Assembly (NCBI GenBank): GCA_033060915.1
Contig: CM065398.1
Location: 3,808,501-3,872,500, forward strand
Reading direction: 5' to 3'
DNA from: Euryodendron excelsum
Lineage: Eukaryota; Streptophyta; Magnoliopsida; Ericales; Pentaphylacaceae
DNA: 64,000 bases
This document shows positions 1-12,700 of this stretch, in pieces. The translations under genes were made by a program, and so were the position numbers. Under the pieces are notes generated by a model. That model was given only the letters and a program-made list of their open reading frames with translations, did no database searches and was not told where the DNA came from. Numbering within the stretch: position 1 is the first letter of the stretch; each line of letters starts with the position of its first letter.

Positions 1-1
1 A

Positions 2-333
2 CCACAACCAGATTGGCAACAGGTGGTTGAAAACATCAAGATTCTATCAGCATTTTGGGTGAAAGCAGCTGTGCAAAATACTGACTTTAATCTTCATGAC
101 TACGTATATGACATTCAAGATGTCAAGAATTTAAACTTTAGCTAGAATCATCTTCTCTTGGTTACTTACCAATGGTTTCATTTTTCATCTGTTTTAGGTT
201 CTTGGTCAGGTTCTTAGTTTTCTTTTTTGTCAAGCTTTGCTTTGCTTGGCCAGTCTGGAGTCCTATCATGTTTTCATTCAATCTGTTCTCCTATTTCATT
301 CTTAATAAAATTTTGTTTTTAAAAAAAAAAAAA
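2..333 (+). pseudogene. 3' end of a LINE-like non-LTR retrotransposon with A-tail
   Basis: Positions 2-145 are an open frame cut by the window edge. It ends in TAG after about 47 codons and contains a short segment reading SAFWVKAA. About 160 bases of T-rich untranslated sequence follow, then AATAAA (about 304-309) and 10 bases later a run of 13 A (about 321-333). An ORF end, short 3' UTR, polyadenylation signal and templated A-tail are what a LINE or a processed retrocopy leaves behind. The FWVKA-like C-terminus resembles the ends of plant LINE ORF2 proteins, but no catalytic motif lies inside the window. It could instead be the last exon of a host gene with a chance A-run. Confidence 0.4.
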
Positions 334-3241
334 TTTAATAGAAATGGGTACTAAGCAGTTGGTACTATCTAACTAATAAATTTATTTCCCGGGAACCAAA
401 TCTCAAAATTCAAAAATAAATTTCACCCTAGAATTGCCAAAATACATATAAATATAAATCAAAGTACAAAATTATATAAAATCAAATTCCACAGATACTT
501 ATCTGTTTGATGCATTCATATACAGTACCTAATGAACATTGAATAATACATCGTTAGTGATTTCAAAATATCTTACTAGTTAATCACTTAATACATTCAT
601 GTATATATCTCCTAGGGGAAAAACAAAAACAAAAAAGAAGAGTTGCAACTATGGCACCAATGGTGTTTCTTAGGGAATTATAGTGTTTGTAAATTCTGTG
701 ATCTAAAACACTTTTTGCTATAAATTTTATTTTTGAGTTTCTAATTGAGTCATACAAAGTTTCTAATTGAGTCATACAAGGCAAAACACGATTACAAAGG
801 GTACTTTGAAGTTTGGGAAGTGGAAAAAATGTGGGAACACCAGTATTTTGAATATTTGACCATAACTTTTCGTTGCACTATCAATTTGTGACCCTTGCAA
901 TATTGGTAAGAATGCTTAAAATCTGCAACTTTGTATTTCATAAAAATTTTATATCAATTGATTGTTTTCAAGGTTAAAATTTAACCTTGAAGGTGCTGGC
1001 TCGAATTTGGTACAGTCGACTCAAGTGTGAAACGTTGGCTCAAGCAAACTGAAACAAAAGCGCTTGACCAAGAAAAAGTTGGCTGTAGAAAAAGTAGGTT
1101 CTCGCTCGACCGAGAATATTGACCTTAGAGAAATTAAAATTAATCTTAGCGCATCAAATTTTTTGTGATTATGTTTGTGATGTAGAGTTTAAATCCTTCA
1201 TGGTGATGTATTCTAAAAATCGTGTGTGGGTTCATAGTAAACCAAACATTGCAAGAAGATTTTTTCTAAATTTAGAGAAAATTTTTCAAACAATTAGGAA
1301 AAGATTGAAAAATAACGTCTCAGATTTTATCTAAGGAGTTGCTTCTTGTAAAAGGGGAGAATAAAAGAATTTGAGTCAGATGTTTTTAAAGAAAGGATTC
1401 AAATTTCTCATTCTCTATCAATGCCTAAGCGGATTCTAATTCGTAAAGAAGGTTTCAAATTTTTTACAATATGTCCCTCTCGCTTAGTGTTCAAATCAAT
1501 TAGGTAAGGTAGGGATAGACGAGAAGGCGATGAAATGCATTGCCAGCGGATGAGCACAAAGATACATAGTATAGTTAAGGCAAGTTTAACCAAAAAAATA
1601 AATTGTACAAAAAATTTTGATGGCTATAAATTTTTTTAAATCTTACATAGTAAAGGTGTTATATGTTTCTGCATACATAGATCTTAAAAAAAAAAAAAAA
1701 AAAAAAAAGGACGTGATCCAAATGAAAACAATGCCTAAATAGAAAAGAAGGCCTAAAATTAATGTACTAATTAATTTTAGGAGGAGGAAAAAAAAACTGA
1801 TTTAACCAAAAGAAAATTGTAACTTTAATAAAACTAATCTTTTCATTGTAAAAAAGTCTCGTTTAAAGTTGTTAGCTTATTAGGCTTCAAAATTGTCTTG
1901 AGCCGACTCTGCAAACAAGCAATAAATTTTAATAAATAAGCAAGCAAAATATAATCAGAAAGCTTAAAGGATTATGTAACTTAGCACTTTCAAGTATATA
2001 GAAACAGGATCCATGGAAGATGACAGAGCAGCATGCCAGACATTGGAGAACCGAAAGAAAGGCGGGCCCACACCCCCTCAGAACTTCCAAAATTCTTTGT
2101 ATCACATATAGGTTTTTGGATGTTTTATTCTCTCCCCCCCTCTCCAATATTCAAGAAATTTTCCCTTAATTCTTACAAATTTTAAAAAAGTTTTATCTCC
2201 ACCCCTCAATACAAATTCTAGGTCCACCACCAATACTAGAGGAAAACTGAAGTCCAACTCGAATACAAACTTTAAAAATAAAAGAAAAATAAGAAATTCT
2301 ACAAAGAGGCATCCTCCGAATCTGAGCTAAGTTGTTATGATGTAGACAACGTCTGGGGAATGAATGACTAGGCGTTAGAGATTGGAGAAGACCTTACTCT
2401 ATTCCTGTTTCCCAGATACTTCAAGGGGGCATAGTTTTGACTCTTATCATGAATTATGCGCATCATCAATAATGACCGAAGGATGGTTGGTTGCTAGCTT
2501 TTCCCCGTAATAACCAAAAAAGAAAGTACATATGGATTATAAGGCTCTATACACGCAGAAGCCTTCTTGTACCATTAATTTTTTCGTTATTGACATACGA
2601 TTTTGTGCTCATCACTTTTATTAGTAAATTAATAGAAGTCCAAAAAGTATTCCCAGAAAATATACCAATTTAGTTAGTTTCCACTAAATTGTTTATTTTT
2701 ATTTTTTATTGTTTTATTTTGCAAGAGCTTCTTCCTAAGATAACTACTAGGTTTTCCTTCTATTCTTCATTGTTTTTTACTTCCTGTTTTCCCTATATTC
2801 TTTTGTTGCATTTGGCGCTTCCGTTTTTCCTATTTTCCCTGCTTTTACTTCCTGTTATGTTTCCCTTTTTTTCTATCTTTTTACTTCCTATTCTAGTGAC
2901 TATCAACAGACCATTGGCCACCATGGAGTACTCACTTTTGCTAGGAAAGTGCTATATTTATTCCTTATTTTATGTCTGTCTTTCTAACTTTCTGGCATTA
3001 GTAACCTTACTTGGCAATTGTGCTTGTTTTACATGCCAAACCTGTTTATCCAACATTCAAAAGCCCCCACCGCTAGCCCATCCCAGGAAACCATACCCCC
3101 CACTACTTCATATATAACAACTAAAATGAATCTAGTAGTTTTGTTGACAAGCTGCAATTTTTCAGTCATATTGTATGTGTCGATCCCCACAAAAATGAAC
3201 AATTAAATCTGTAGTTTAAATTTGTACAAACTATATTTCAG
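334..3241. other. Intergenic AT-rich sequence, no gene recognised
   Basis: No frame here looks like a conserved protein. There are A-runs (about 1687-1708) and a T-rich stretch at 2690-2900 that gives a hydrophobic open frame by composition only. The 980-1110 stretch has copia-LTR-like wording (GTCGACTC, GCTCGACCGAG) but no definable ends. Confidence 0.5.
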
Positions 3242-3403
3242 CGCTACAAGGAAAAGTCATTCGAGCTTACCAGCTCATTTGAGTTGGTTGAGAATTCCGG
3301 TAAGAAGCATTCCAAGCCTGAAACATTGTTGCCATATTTGGACGAGTCTCGCCCTCATTTGAACCCTAAAAGGCCGCACCCAAAAACCCTCTCTTCCATA
3401 TGA
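3242..3403 (+). other. Possible terminal exon of an unrecognised gene
   Basis: A TTTCAG acceptor-like site at 3236-3241 is followed by 53 open codons and TGA. The peptide is hydrophilic and protein-like (it begins RYKEKSFELTSSFELVENSG), unlike the low-complexity frames around it. No family was recognised and no upstream exon was found. It could be a pseudo-exon or a relic carried by a transposon. Confidence 0.2.
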
Positions 3404-3789
3404 GCTGTCCGTATTGACCTCCAGCCTCTAATGTTTTCATGCATATACAATCACTCTAACCAAGCTTTCCAATACCATTTGGTCAAATTGCCTCGGGTAT
3501 TTTCTTCCTTTCTTCTGGTTTAGGACACTATTTTCAGACTTCAGACACCAGTTTAATAATTGCAGTTAAAAATGTATTCGATGTTCCATCAAAAAAATAG
3601 AAATGTGTTCGAGGTAGCATAACAGCCCTGAAATGCAGCAGTTGGGCCTGAAATGAGAAAAATCTGATAGCTTCTTGTTGCGTGATTGCAAGATCTGATT
3701 TTCAACTAAATTGAAAGGTTGTTTTGGATCATATCCTGAAATACCCAACCACATGCTTCAGTACACATTAATGCAGGAATTAAAATCAG
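3404..3789 (-). other. Probable CBP20 3' UTR and downstream flank
   Basis: This stretch lies immediately downstream (minus strand) of the CBP20 stop codon. No coding frame is seen. An ATTAAA variant polyadenylation hexamer reads on the minus strand near 3551-3556, about 235 bases after the stop, a plausible 3' UTR length. The true cleavage site cannot be read from the sequence. Confidence 0.4.
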
Positions 3790-6700
3790 CTAAGCTCGTC
3801 TCTTGCGATTATCTTCCTCATCATCATCAGAGTCACCACTCTCACGGAAACGAGGATTCTTCTCCTGTTGCATCAAAGCAATTTTTCATCATGTTGCAGG
3901 AAAATATGATCCCTAAATTCTCCAGTTGTGAAAAATGTTGAAAATATTAAGAAAACATGGAATCTGTATTTCTATTGTATTTTCTCCCTGTATTTTTCAA
4001 CCCAAGGCTTCTCTATTTGTCTGGAATCATGTTCATTTTTTTTTTTTAAATAACTATCTGGAATAATGGTCATTGCCAAATCATCATTAGTCATGGTATG
4101 CCCATCTTTCAATTAAATGACAGCCTAACCCTCCAACATGTTAAAGCTATGGCAAATGCAAAAAGCATTCCAGCAAAAAATAAATAAGGTAACAATTACC
4201 AAATCAAACCAAAACAAAGCGAATAGAATTAAGGCGTAGAAATCAACTACTCAGAAATTACCGGTCTCGAGTCAGGATCAGGATTTCTCCGGGATTCATG
4301 GTCTGAATTTCTCTTTGAGATCTCTGGCCCATGGCGGTCATCTTCCCTATATCGCTTCCGATGGTAATCTATTACTCAAAAAGCAAACGAAAGCAATGAA
4401 TTATCAATAGTTATAACAAACGCAGATAATAAACACAAGACTTGTGCAGGGAACAAAAGTCTTCGACAATTTCATATTACCTCTACCATGCCGATTAAAG
4501 CCACCATGACCATGGTTTCCACCGTGTCTACCATCTGCAGAAGTTAAAGGTCAGCTGTTGCAATAAAAGAGGAGCCGCCAACCATGAAGCATACGGAGTA
4601 AGGACCAGATAAGCAAACCAAAACATGATCATTATTTATTCAAGTATCAAATGAAGGGAAGGGCCATTCTTGTTTTACTATTTGTAAAAAAAATAAACAG
4701 TTGTAAAAAAATTACAATTCAATTGTTACTAGCTAAAGGGCTAGGAAATATAGACAGAAATCATACCTTGACATGTCCGTCAAACACCGACACTTCGTGA
4801 GAACTTAAGACACACCCCAACACAAACCAGACGCAAGTCCAAATGTGTCGCAATATTCTTTAATTCTTTAAAAATTGAATAGACTTCGGACAGGCACCGT
4901 CAAACACATACAAGGTCTTGATGAAAGTTTGAAGAAAATAAAAAGCAGGTGAAATATTAAAATGAAAGAAGTATGGATTATACATGTTACTCCTTTCTTT
5001 AGGCTAGATAATTTTAGATACCCTCAACCACATTCATTTCCAATTTGTTCATGAATACTTCGGGCTTCTTAACAAGACATTAATGCTTTGCATTCCCCTT
5101 TTTTTCTAAAGCCAGGAACTAACTTAATTGTAATAATATCAATTGTCACATAAAAATAAATAATTTTTCATATGCATATAATCTGAAGTGAGAAATAAGG
5201 AACTAAACTAGGAAATATAACCTGAAGTTCTATTCTCTCCAAAGACTTCTAAATCCTCTATTACAACAGATTTATATAAAATTTCAGCATACTTGGCCCG
5301 TAAGTAATGCTAATATGGAAACCATTTGACATAAAGATAACCTATGCCCAATAAATAAGCTAAACCCTCACAGGGAAAAAATAACCTGACCCGGTTCTGT
5401 AATCAGATGAATAAAACCAAGATCCATTCAAATTGGCATCTATATCTTCTTCCTTACCTCATAGTTTGAGAATTATCCAACAACCTTGGTGACAAAATGT
5501 TTATGTTTGTCCTAATGTTATGCATGCCAGCTGTCATAGATCCATGGTCCGCTTAATATAATATTAGATGTAGCCATTGGCACAATCTTATGCAAGAATT
5601 GTGCACCAAGTAAATCTCCCTTTGAAAATTGAAATTGGCATATTACAACTGTCAGTTCCCTCCCGACAACTAGCCAAGGAACTGAAAAAGTCTAGAGATT
5701 GGAATTTCTTTTAGCCCCAGACTAAAAACAAAATCTTGAGAGACGAAATTCCCAAAGCTACCACTATCAATAATCAATGTGGAATGTTACCCATGACAAA
5801 CACGTTTAGCGAGAAATATAGAATTACGTCACCAATCAAAATTTCGAGCTCAAGGATATGCCTTGGTTTGACATAATAGTAACTCCATATTTGTATCACC
5901 ATCAACATCAACATAAGACACGTCAGCCTTTTCTTCAGTGACAATATCTTCATCATCATCATCATCTTGCACCGCCAAAGTTACTTTATGGTTGGGGCAT
6001 GCACTAGCTATGCGACTCCCCTCACTTTTGAAACAAGCAATTTTTGTTGGCTGGGATTTATCTTCAAAAGATTTTGGCTGCAGCGGCAGTAATTTAAGTG
6101 CTAAATTTGATAGCCCCAAAGTACTCTTGCATAAAGTAGACGATCGCTTTAGCCTCTCTTCAACTTGCATAACCATTTGATATGTCTCCACCACTGTCCA
6201 TAGTCTAAAACTAGCCATATCATCTTTGGATAGCAATTTATAACTTATAACCTAGCTATGTATTTTTTATGCAAGTACATCTTCTCGTTCATATATCCCT
6301 GCTCTCATGGACAACTCCTAACTTTTGGGTTTATTTGTCAACTCTATCATCTCCTTGCTGTGATAAAAAGGCTTTGCTGGTAATTCATTAGAAGAAATCT
6401 GCCCTTTGAAAGAGTTTCATCTTCCCATTAAAGTCAACCACTTTTAAGTTAACACCATTCTCCCCCATCAACAAATTTTCATTCATGTTTCTAGTACCTG
6501 TGTGACCCTAGGTTGATATCTGGGATCATAAATACAACCCATATGAGGAGGATATTCAAAGAAATCTATTGGTTGCCCTCTAGGATCCATGTTTATAGCT
6601 TGCTGCCCATAAACACCAAACCTAGTATTCAGCTGCCCCCATCTGCAAAATGATCTAGTTGTTCCTTATTTCCTAAAATCACATTTTGCAGATCCAAAAC

Positions 6701-9700
6701 GAATATTATTGCTACCCTGTTGCCTAATATCATGCATTTGGCATGCAATGGGTACATAAGTGTGCATAGGCCGTGGAGGAACTTTTCCAGCTAACTTTTG
6801 CAAGCCTTGTTCAACTACAAATGGAGAAGATTGATTTCAACTTTACCTTTGCCTTGATCTCCATTAGATACTTTCTCCAAAACAGTAGTAATCTTGTTTT
6901 CAATAGGTTGTAGGCAATCATCATGATCATTACTCTTTTCATAACTTTTCAATCAAACATTCAAGTGTTCAATCTTCTCATGATGATACTTGAGTTTTTT
7001 ATCACAAGTAGCGAATAGCTCCATGGAACACTATCTACACAAGGAAGCCACTTTCACCGGAACCTTCCCCTTCCATACTCCTTTCCATGGGAGCAAGGTT
7101 TTTTTAATGTGATTAGTGGTTCTCATGTAGATGAGATTTTCTAACATTATATTTTGTTTCATGGATTTTTTGATGTTTGCATCCTTTGGTTCAACAATTT
7201 TTTGAATTTACATACTTGGAGAACATGAAATACGATTAGCAGATGGCCAAAAGGGAATCTCCTTCATGATAGTATCTTCAGAAGTTTAATACTATATTCT
7301 ATATTCTTTTAATACCATAATTGTTTAAATGGCATCTAGGCAGATTTGAATCAAACATTATGACATGTTCATGACCTCATCAACTTATTGCATGGATAAT
7401 TTTTCAAGCTATAGTAGTGTTCTCTGACATTGTAATGTTCAAAGAACGCCTAAAAATCACAGAACAATCAAGCATAAGTTGACTCGTATGGCCAGCTCAT
7501 CCTCACCCAAAACCAAGCAGCAGAGGATCGATACATTAGTCTTCAACTAATTTCTAGGTAAGCATGACCATTGCACACACAACTTTTCCTGCCAACAAAT
7601 TTCTGTGCTAAACGTGTTTTGGTTACAAATTTACAATAGTAAATTATAAGGCTGTCTTAGACTAAGAAAGAGGGTTAAACAATTTTTCTTTGAACATATT
7701 TGGGCCTCCACATCCACATCCACAAGATGGCCAAGCAGGGCCTTGGCACATCATGAGGTAGGATCAGCTCACATATTGCTAACAAGTATGTGGCTAATCC
7801 AATTCAAGCAAAACATCGGCTACCTACTTCAAAGCACAGTTCCCGTGCTTTTATTTCTCAATGATGTTTGTTTCTTCTGACATTTCTATTTATTTCCGTC
7901 ACGTAACTTAATTACCAATTTAATACGTTCCAAACAAAGCTCCATTAGTTTGCTTTTGCATTAAAGCTTTGCTTATTCAGTCAAGATAATGCATCACCAT
8001 ATAGATGGGGTGCATAACTGAAGTATGTAAACAACGCATACTTTTTTAAAATTCAAATGCCAACAAAAACACTAAACTATTTATGCACCATTGTTAAGAA
8101 ACCAAACTTACATTGTTGGTACCTTCAAAACAATATATATATAAATAAAAATACTTTCAAACTTACAGTGAGATGGCATAACAGGTGGGAAAGAGCCCAA
8201 TGATCCAGCACCATAATCTACTAGCTGCCTTTGTTCTTCCAGCTCTCTCTGAACCAATTTTCCGTAACCACCTCTACGTGTAACTCATTAAGGAAATTGA
8301 ATATGCAGTCGCAATTTTTTCGAGTATTGATGAAATTGACCTCAACCAAAGAAATAACAATATTATTTGCTTAGGAATGCAACTTCATACATCCAACACA
8401 GAAAAGGTGCTACGAGCCAGGGAGCATGGATACCATCATGGGACACGGATACAACACGATGCGGACATGTTGACATGGATATTTTCAAAAGACAAAAGAT
8501 CAAGACAAGACACAACAAGCAAATGGTAACAAATAAATATATAGAAACTGATATAATTTCTAATAAGTAAATATTACATTGAAGTACAATACAAATATAT
8601 CTATATTTTATCATATCAAAATAGTAAGAAATCATTTTTCATATTCTATATATTGTAAAAGAAGTGTAAACAAGAGTCCTAATATCTATTTTAAAAAGCT
8701 CTATATAAATAAATGAGAAACTTTAGGCTTTAAAAATCATGAAATTAAAATGCTTAAAGTAGGAGGGTGAAAAAGCAAGAATCCACATTGTTTGGATTTT
8801 AATTATTGGTTCTTAAGTTATTTTCTTTAAACTTGCTATGTCTTCATGATTTAAGTGATAGACACATGTCCAGTGTTTGAAGCATGTCTAGTCCTAAAAA
8901 AGTAATATGCTTCCACATCATGAGTTGCAGCAGGATTAACATCCAAATATGAATTCATGTCACAATAAAAGAGTTGATGAACATAGAACAATTTATACTA
9001 CACTGTAATTGAAGCATGTCAACTCGAAGTGACACTGCAAATTTTTCACTGATTAACATTTGCCTAATGTCAACAGGATTCATATTGCCAATCGGTCAAT
9101 ACCACTGTGATTATGCATGTCTTCTCCCCAAGACTTCTTACATGGAGGATCAAATAAATAACCTAACCCATGATACCTGGACACTTTGCAATAAGTGAGC
9201 TATCAATGTTCAAAAGAAGTCACAGAACACAAACTATGAGAAAGGAAGTTATGTCCAACATATGTAAATGTTGGACAGATATCCAACAGGCATGTTCAAT
9301 AAATGTAGGAACATCTTATTACCCTACAAGTAGTTACACCGGCCAATTCCTAAAACAATTTACTATGGTATGTGCTATATAGGAAGAAAATTGCAAGGCT
9401 CCACAATTTGGTTAACTCCTGGTAGCTGACACGATAACGTTCAAAATATGCAGGACATGACACGGCTAGGACATGGCAAAAGAATATATATTTTTATATT
9501 TTTTTATATGTCATACATATAAATATTTTACAAAAAAAAAGTAAAAAATATACGATATAACACCAATTAAAATTAAAAAAAAAAATAACATATTTCACTA
9601 ATTAATCGACAACAAAGTTTTCTTACTTCCAAAATAAACGCCATTCTTTAGTTTTAAAATTTATAGTTTAGCCCACGCTATGTTGTTAAAGTGTCCAAAA

Positions 9701-12700
9701 TGGCACAAGCGTGTCCCAGCCATGTAAGTGAAGTGTCCAATTTACAAAAATAAAAATAAAAATAAAATCCGAACAATTAAAATGAAGTGTCCAACACGTG
9801 TCCACGCGTCCCATGCATGTCGGTGTCTGACATGGGTATGGATCCTCCAACATAGTATCAATGCTTCCTAAGTAGGAGCTAGTTATGGAATTTAGTCATT
9901 AAGGCTGCAGTCCCTCGACGGAGGAGCAAATGTAGTACACAAAATACATGAAAAGCTGTGGAAGAAAACCATGAAGGGCAGTCTACATAGAAAATTCAAT
10001 CACCCTTCACTTCTCTACCTAGGAGAGAAACGAGAGGGAAAATGAGGGAAAGGGAAAGGGAAAATAAGGGGGGAAAACACGCTCTCTTTCCTTCCTTTCC
10101 CTTCCCTTCCCTCCCCCAAGTTCCAAACAGACTGTTAATGATAAGTAGTTGAGAATAGAGTAGTGACTCCTAAGAGGAAAAGAAAAATATCATGAAAAGG
10201 AAAAAGAACCGTGAAAATTAGAAGTGGTCAGGCTTTGTTAGATCTTTAATGGAATAAAGTTTCTCGTAGGCTGGAACCATAGAATAGAATGTCAATGCCT
10301 ATCCAGCAACTCAACAAACACTTGAACAAAACACTTGGAGATAATAGCAGAAAAATTGTAACACCACGACTGTACTGTTCTGCCACCAAGGAAGAGAGAG
10401 AAAGAGAGAGAGAGAGAGAGAGTTGGGTGGAATTGCATTATTGGTTTATATATTTTGGCACAATCTAGTTTTCTCATTATTATTAAACCATAGAAATTTA
10501 CCCCATGTATCCAACTCCATGCCTCTGTAGTAACCAAAACCAGGATACCTCAATTATTCTTTCATATTAGGAGGGAAAGAACTGAAGGAAACTCCAAAAT
10601 TTTATGTCAACCTAATCTGTCCAATGATTTTTAATAAGATGACCACTCTTGAGTATAGAAATCCACATGTAAAAATAATGTATCCACACAACAATATGCC
10701 ACAAGATCATACAGTTACCACTCAAGACAGTTAGAGAGCCATGTGATTTTATATACTTTTAGATCACACAAGCTGAATGTTAACGTACCCCATTACTTCT
10801 ATTTCACCTTCTAAGTTACATGCACTCGGGTGTCGGGTGCTGGTATGCATCTCAATGTCATATTCATTTAATTCCCATGCCCCTGATACGGGGATCAGCA
10901 AAACATTCTTATTCTTAATATACTTCTAATATTTTCTAGAGTAAAATAGTGTTTACTATTGAAGCATTTCATACATAATATTAGAGTTTTATGCACAATT
11001 TTATAATAAACTCAAATTACTGAACACTTTTATTACTTAAATGTCAACAATACATATTAGACATAGGTCCACACCTATACTCTTACTCAAACGTGGAGTC
11101 CAAATGTCAAGTGTCCAACACAGGTACTCCATAAGTTTTAGAAGAGTCCATGTAACATAGATCACACTCAGTAACTATATAAAAACATGAACTGTTAACC
11201 AAAGGCACATCAAGCACAATTTACAACGTCATTCAGAAAAACACCTCAACAAGTGCCAACACAAACAAGCTCCCTAGCACCCCTACAATTGAACTACCTA
11301 CTCGAGGCGAATATCAAAATGGAAAGAGAAATTATATCGACCTGTGTATCACAAGGTTAAAAGGATATCTGGATCATAGTCAGTGCGATATTCGTCCCGT
11401 ACCTAAACAGGAAGGAAAGTCATGAAATAAACCAAATATATGTGTAAACAATGAGTGATCAATATCAGGCACATCACCTGTCCACCAGTTCGGCCACGTC
11501 CCCACTGCCTTCCCTCTTGGAATCCCCAATCAAAATCCACACGAATAGGACGATCATCAAGAATTGTCCCACTTATATATTTCACAGAATCTTCAGCATC
11601 TTCTCGAGAATAGTACCTGATAAGTGCAGAATTTGACTGTAATTAAAGGTTATGATAAGTTGCTGCAGGAAGAAATTAACAAAAGATCAAGGTTTGCTAA
11701 CAAATAGCATCAAGACATAATGGTTCCTCCAGATTTCAGCAGGGCAATACAGTATGACGTAAGTAACCTTCCAGTTGCCACTTTAGTGCAGACTAATATT
11801 ACTGGAATTCCCCAATTCCATGAATGGGAAACAAGGCACAACAAATTGAACAAAAAGCATTAAAAAAAAAAAATTGGTCCACCCGATGCCACCATGGCAT
11901 AAAGTATGACATAAGTAACTTTCCAGTTGCCCCTGTAGGGCAGACTAATGTTACTGGAATTCCAATCCCATGAATGTGAAGCAAACAGCCAAATGTAGGT
12001 ACCAGCACCATCTACACAAGGAATCTGGGTGAGTTTTTTTACCAAAGCCAGCTTGAAAATTTTCTTTTTTACTTAACCCAGCTCGTTTTGAACTTATTTA
12101 CCAAACTCAGCCTCTCTTTAAAGTCGTGGAATCAAACCACACCCAGATTTTCAAGCTGGAAAGTTAACACCCACTAAAAAGAAGTGAATTATACCAAAGG
12201 CCATAGAGGTTTCATAATTAATTCAAAACTATTACTCTAATTTTTTACCACTTCCACGGTTTCAGATAGGTGATTCGATTTATGTAAAACCTTTTTTTTT
12301 GTGTGTGAGAATTTCTTTTTCATTTCCTTGAACAAAGTATTAATTGGTTATCAACTGGTAAATAGGAGCCACAATAGGCATGAAGATGAGGTGAGAGAAA
12401 GAGAAGAGTAAAAGCTACAAAGCTAGAGAGCCAAAGTTGGGGCATCAGTTAGCTAGAGAACGAAAGCTATTTGTATGCATGCTCTTCTAATATAAAATTC
12501 ATAAAGAACACGCAAAACAAATTAACCACCAATAGTAGTAGTATACTTGTTTTTCTTCTTCTTTTTTCTTCTTCTTCTTCTTCTTCTTCTTCTTCTTCGA
12601 TTCAACAATTAATTTCAAAATTTATAGTTGAGCCCCCGTAGTGTCCCTAAAGTGTCCAAAATAGGACACGCGTGTCCAAACCGTGTCCGTGAAATGTCCA

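Larger units (their letters stand above)
8278..11368 (-). other. CBP20 intron 4: U12-type AT-AC intron, 3.1 kb
   Basis: On the minus strand the exon ends TATGATCCAG (last base 11369) and the intron begins ATATCCTTTT, the U12 AT-AC 5' splice consensus. Near the other end lies TTCCTTAAT, a near-perfect U12 branch site. About ten bases later comes TTACAC, and the exon resumes at 8277 with GTAGAGGTGG. Splicing AT...AC restores DPGRGGYGK in frame, matching plant CBP20 (DP-x-RGGYGK). A GT-AG alternative does not restore the frame. Intron 4 of Arabidopsis CBP20 is a known U12 AT-AC intron, so the position is conserved. The intron here also holds repeats at 8419-9869, a purine/pyrimidine hairpin at 10021-10122 and a (GA)n run at about 10391-10422. 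Confidence 0.93.

Noticed and set aside
11360..11372. Sequence error or pseudogene at a non-GT donor in CBP20
   Set aside because: ATATCC plus TTCCTTAAT branch site plus AC acceptor is the U12 AT-AC class, known at this position, and restores the frame.
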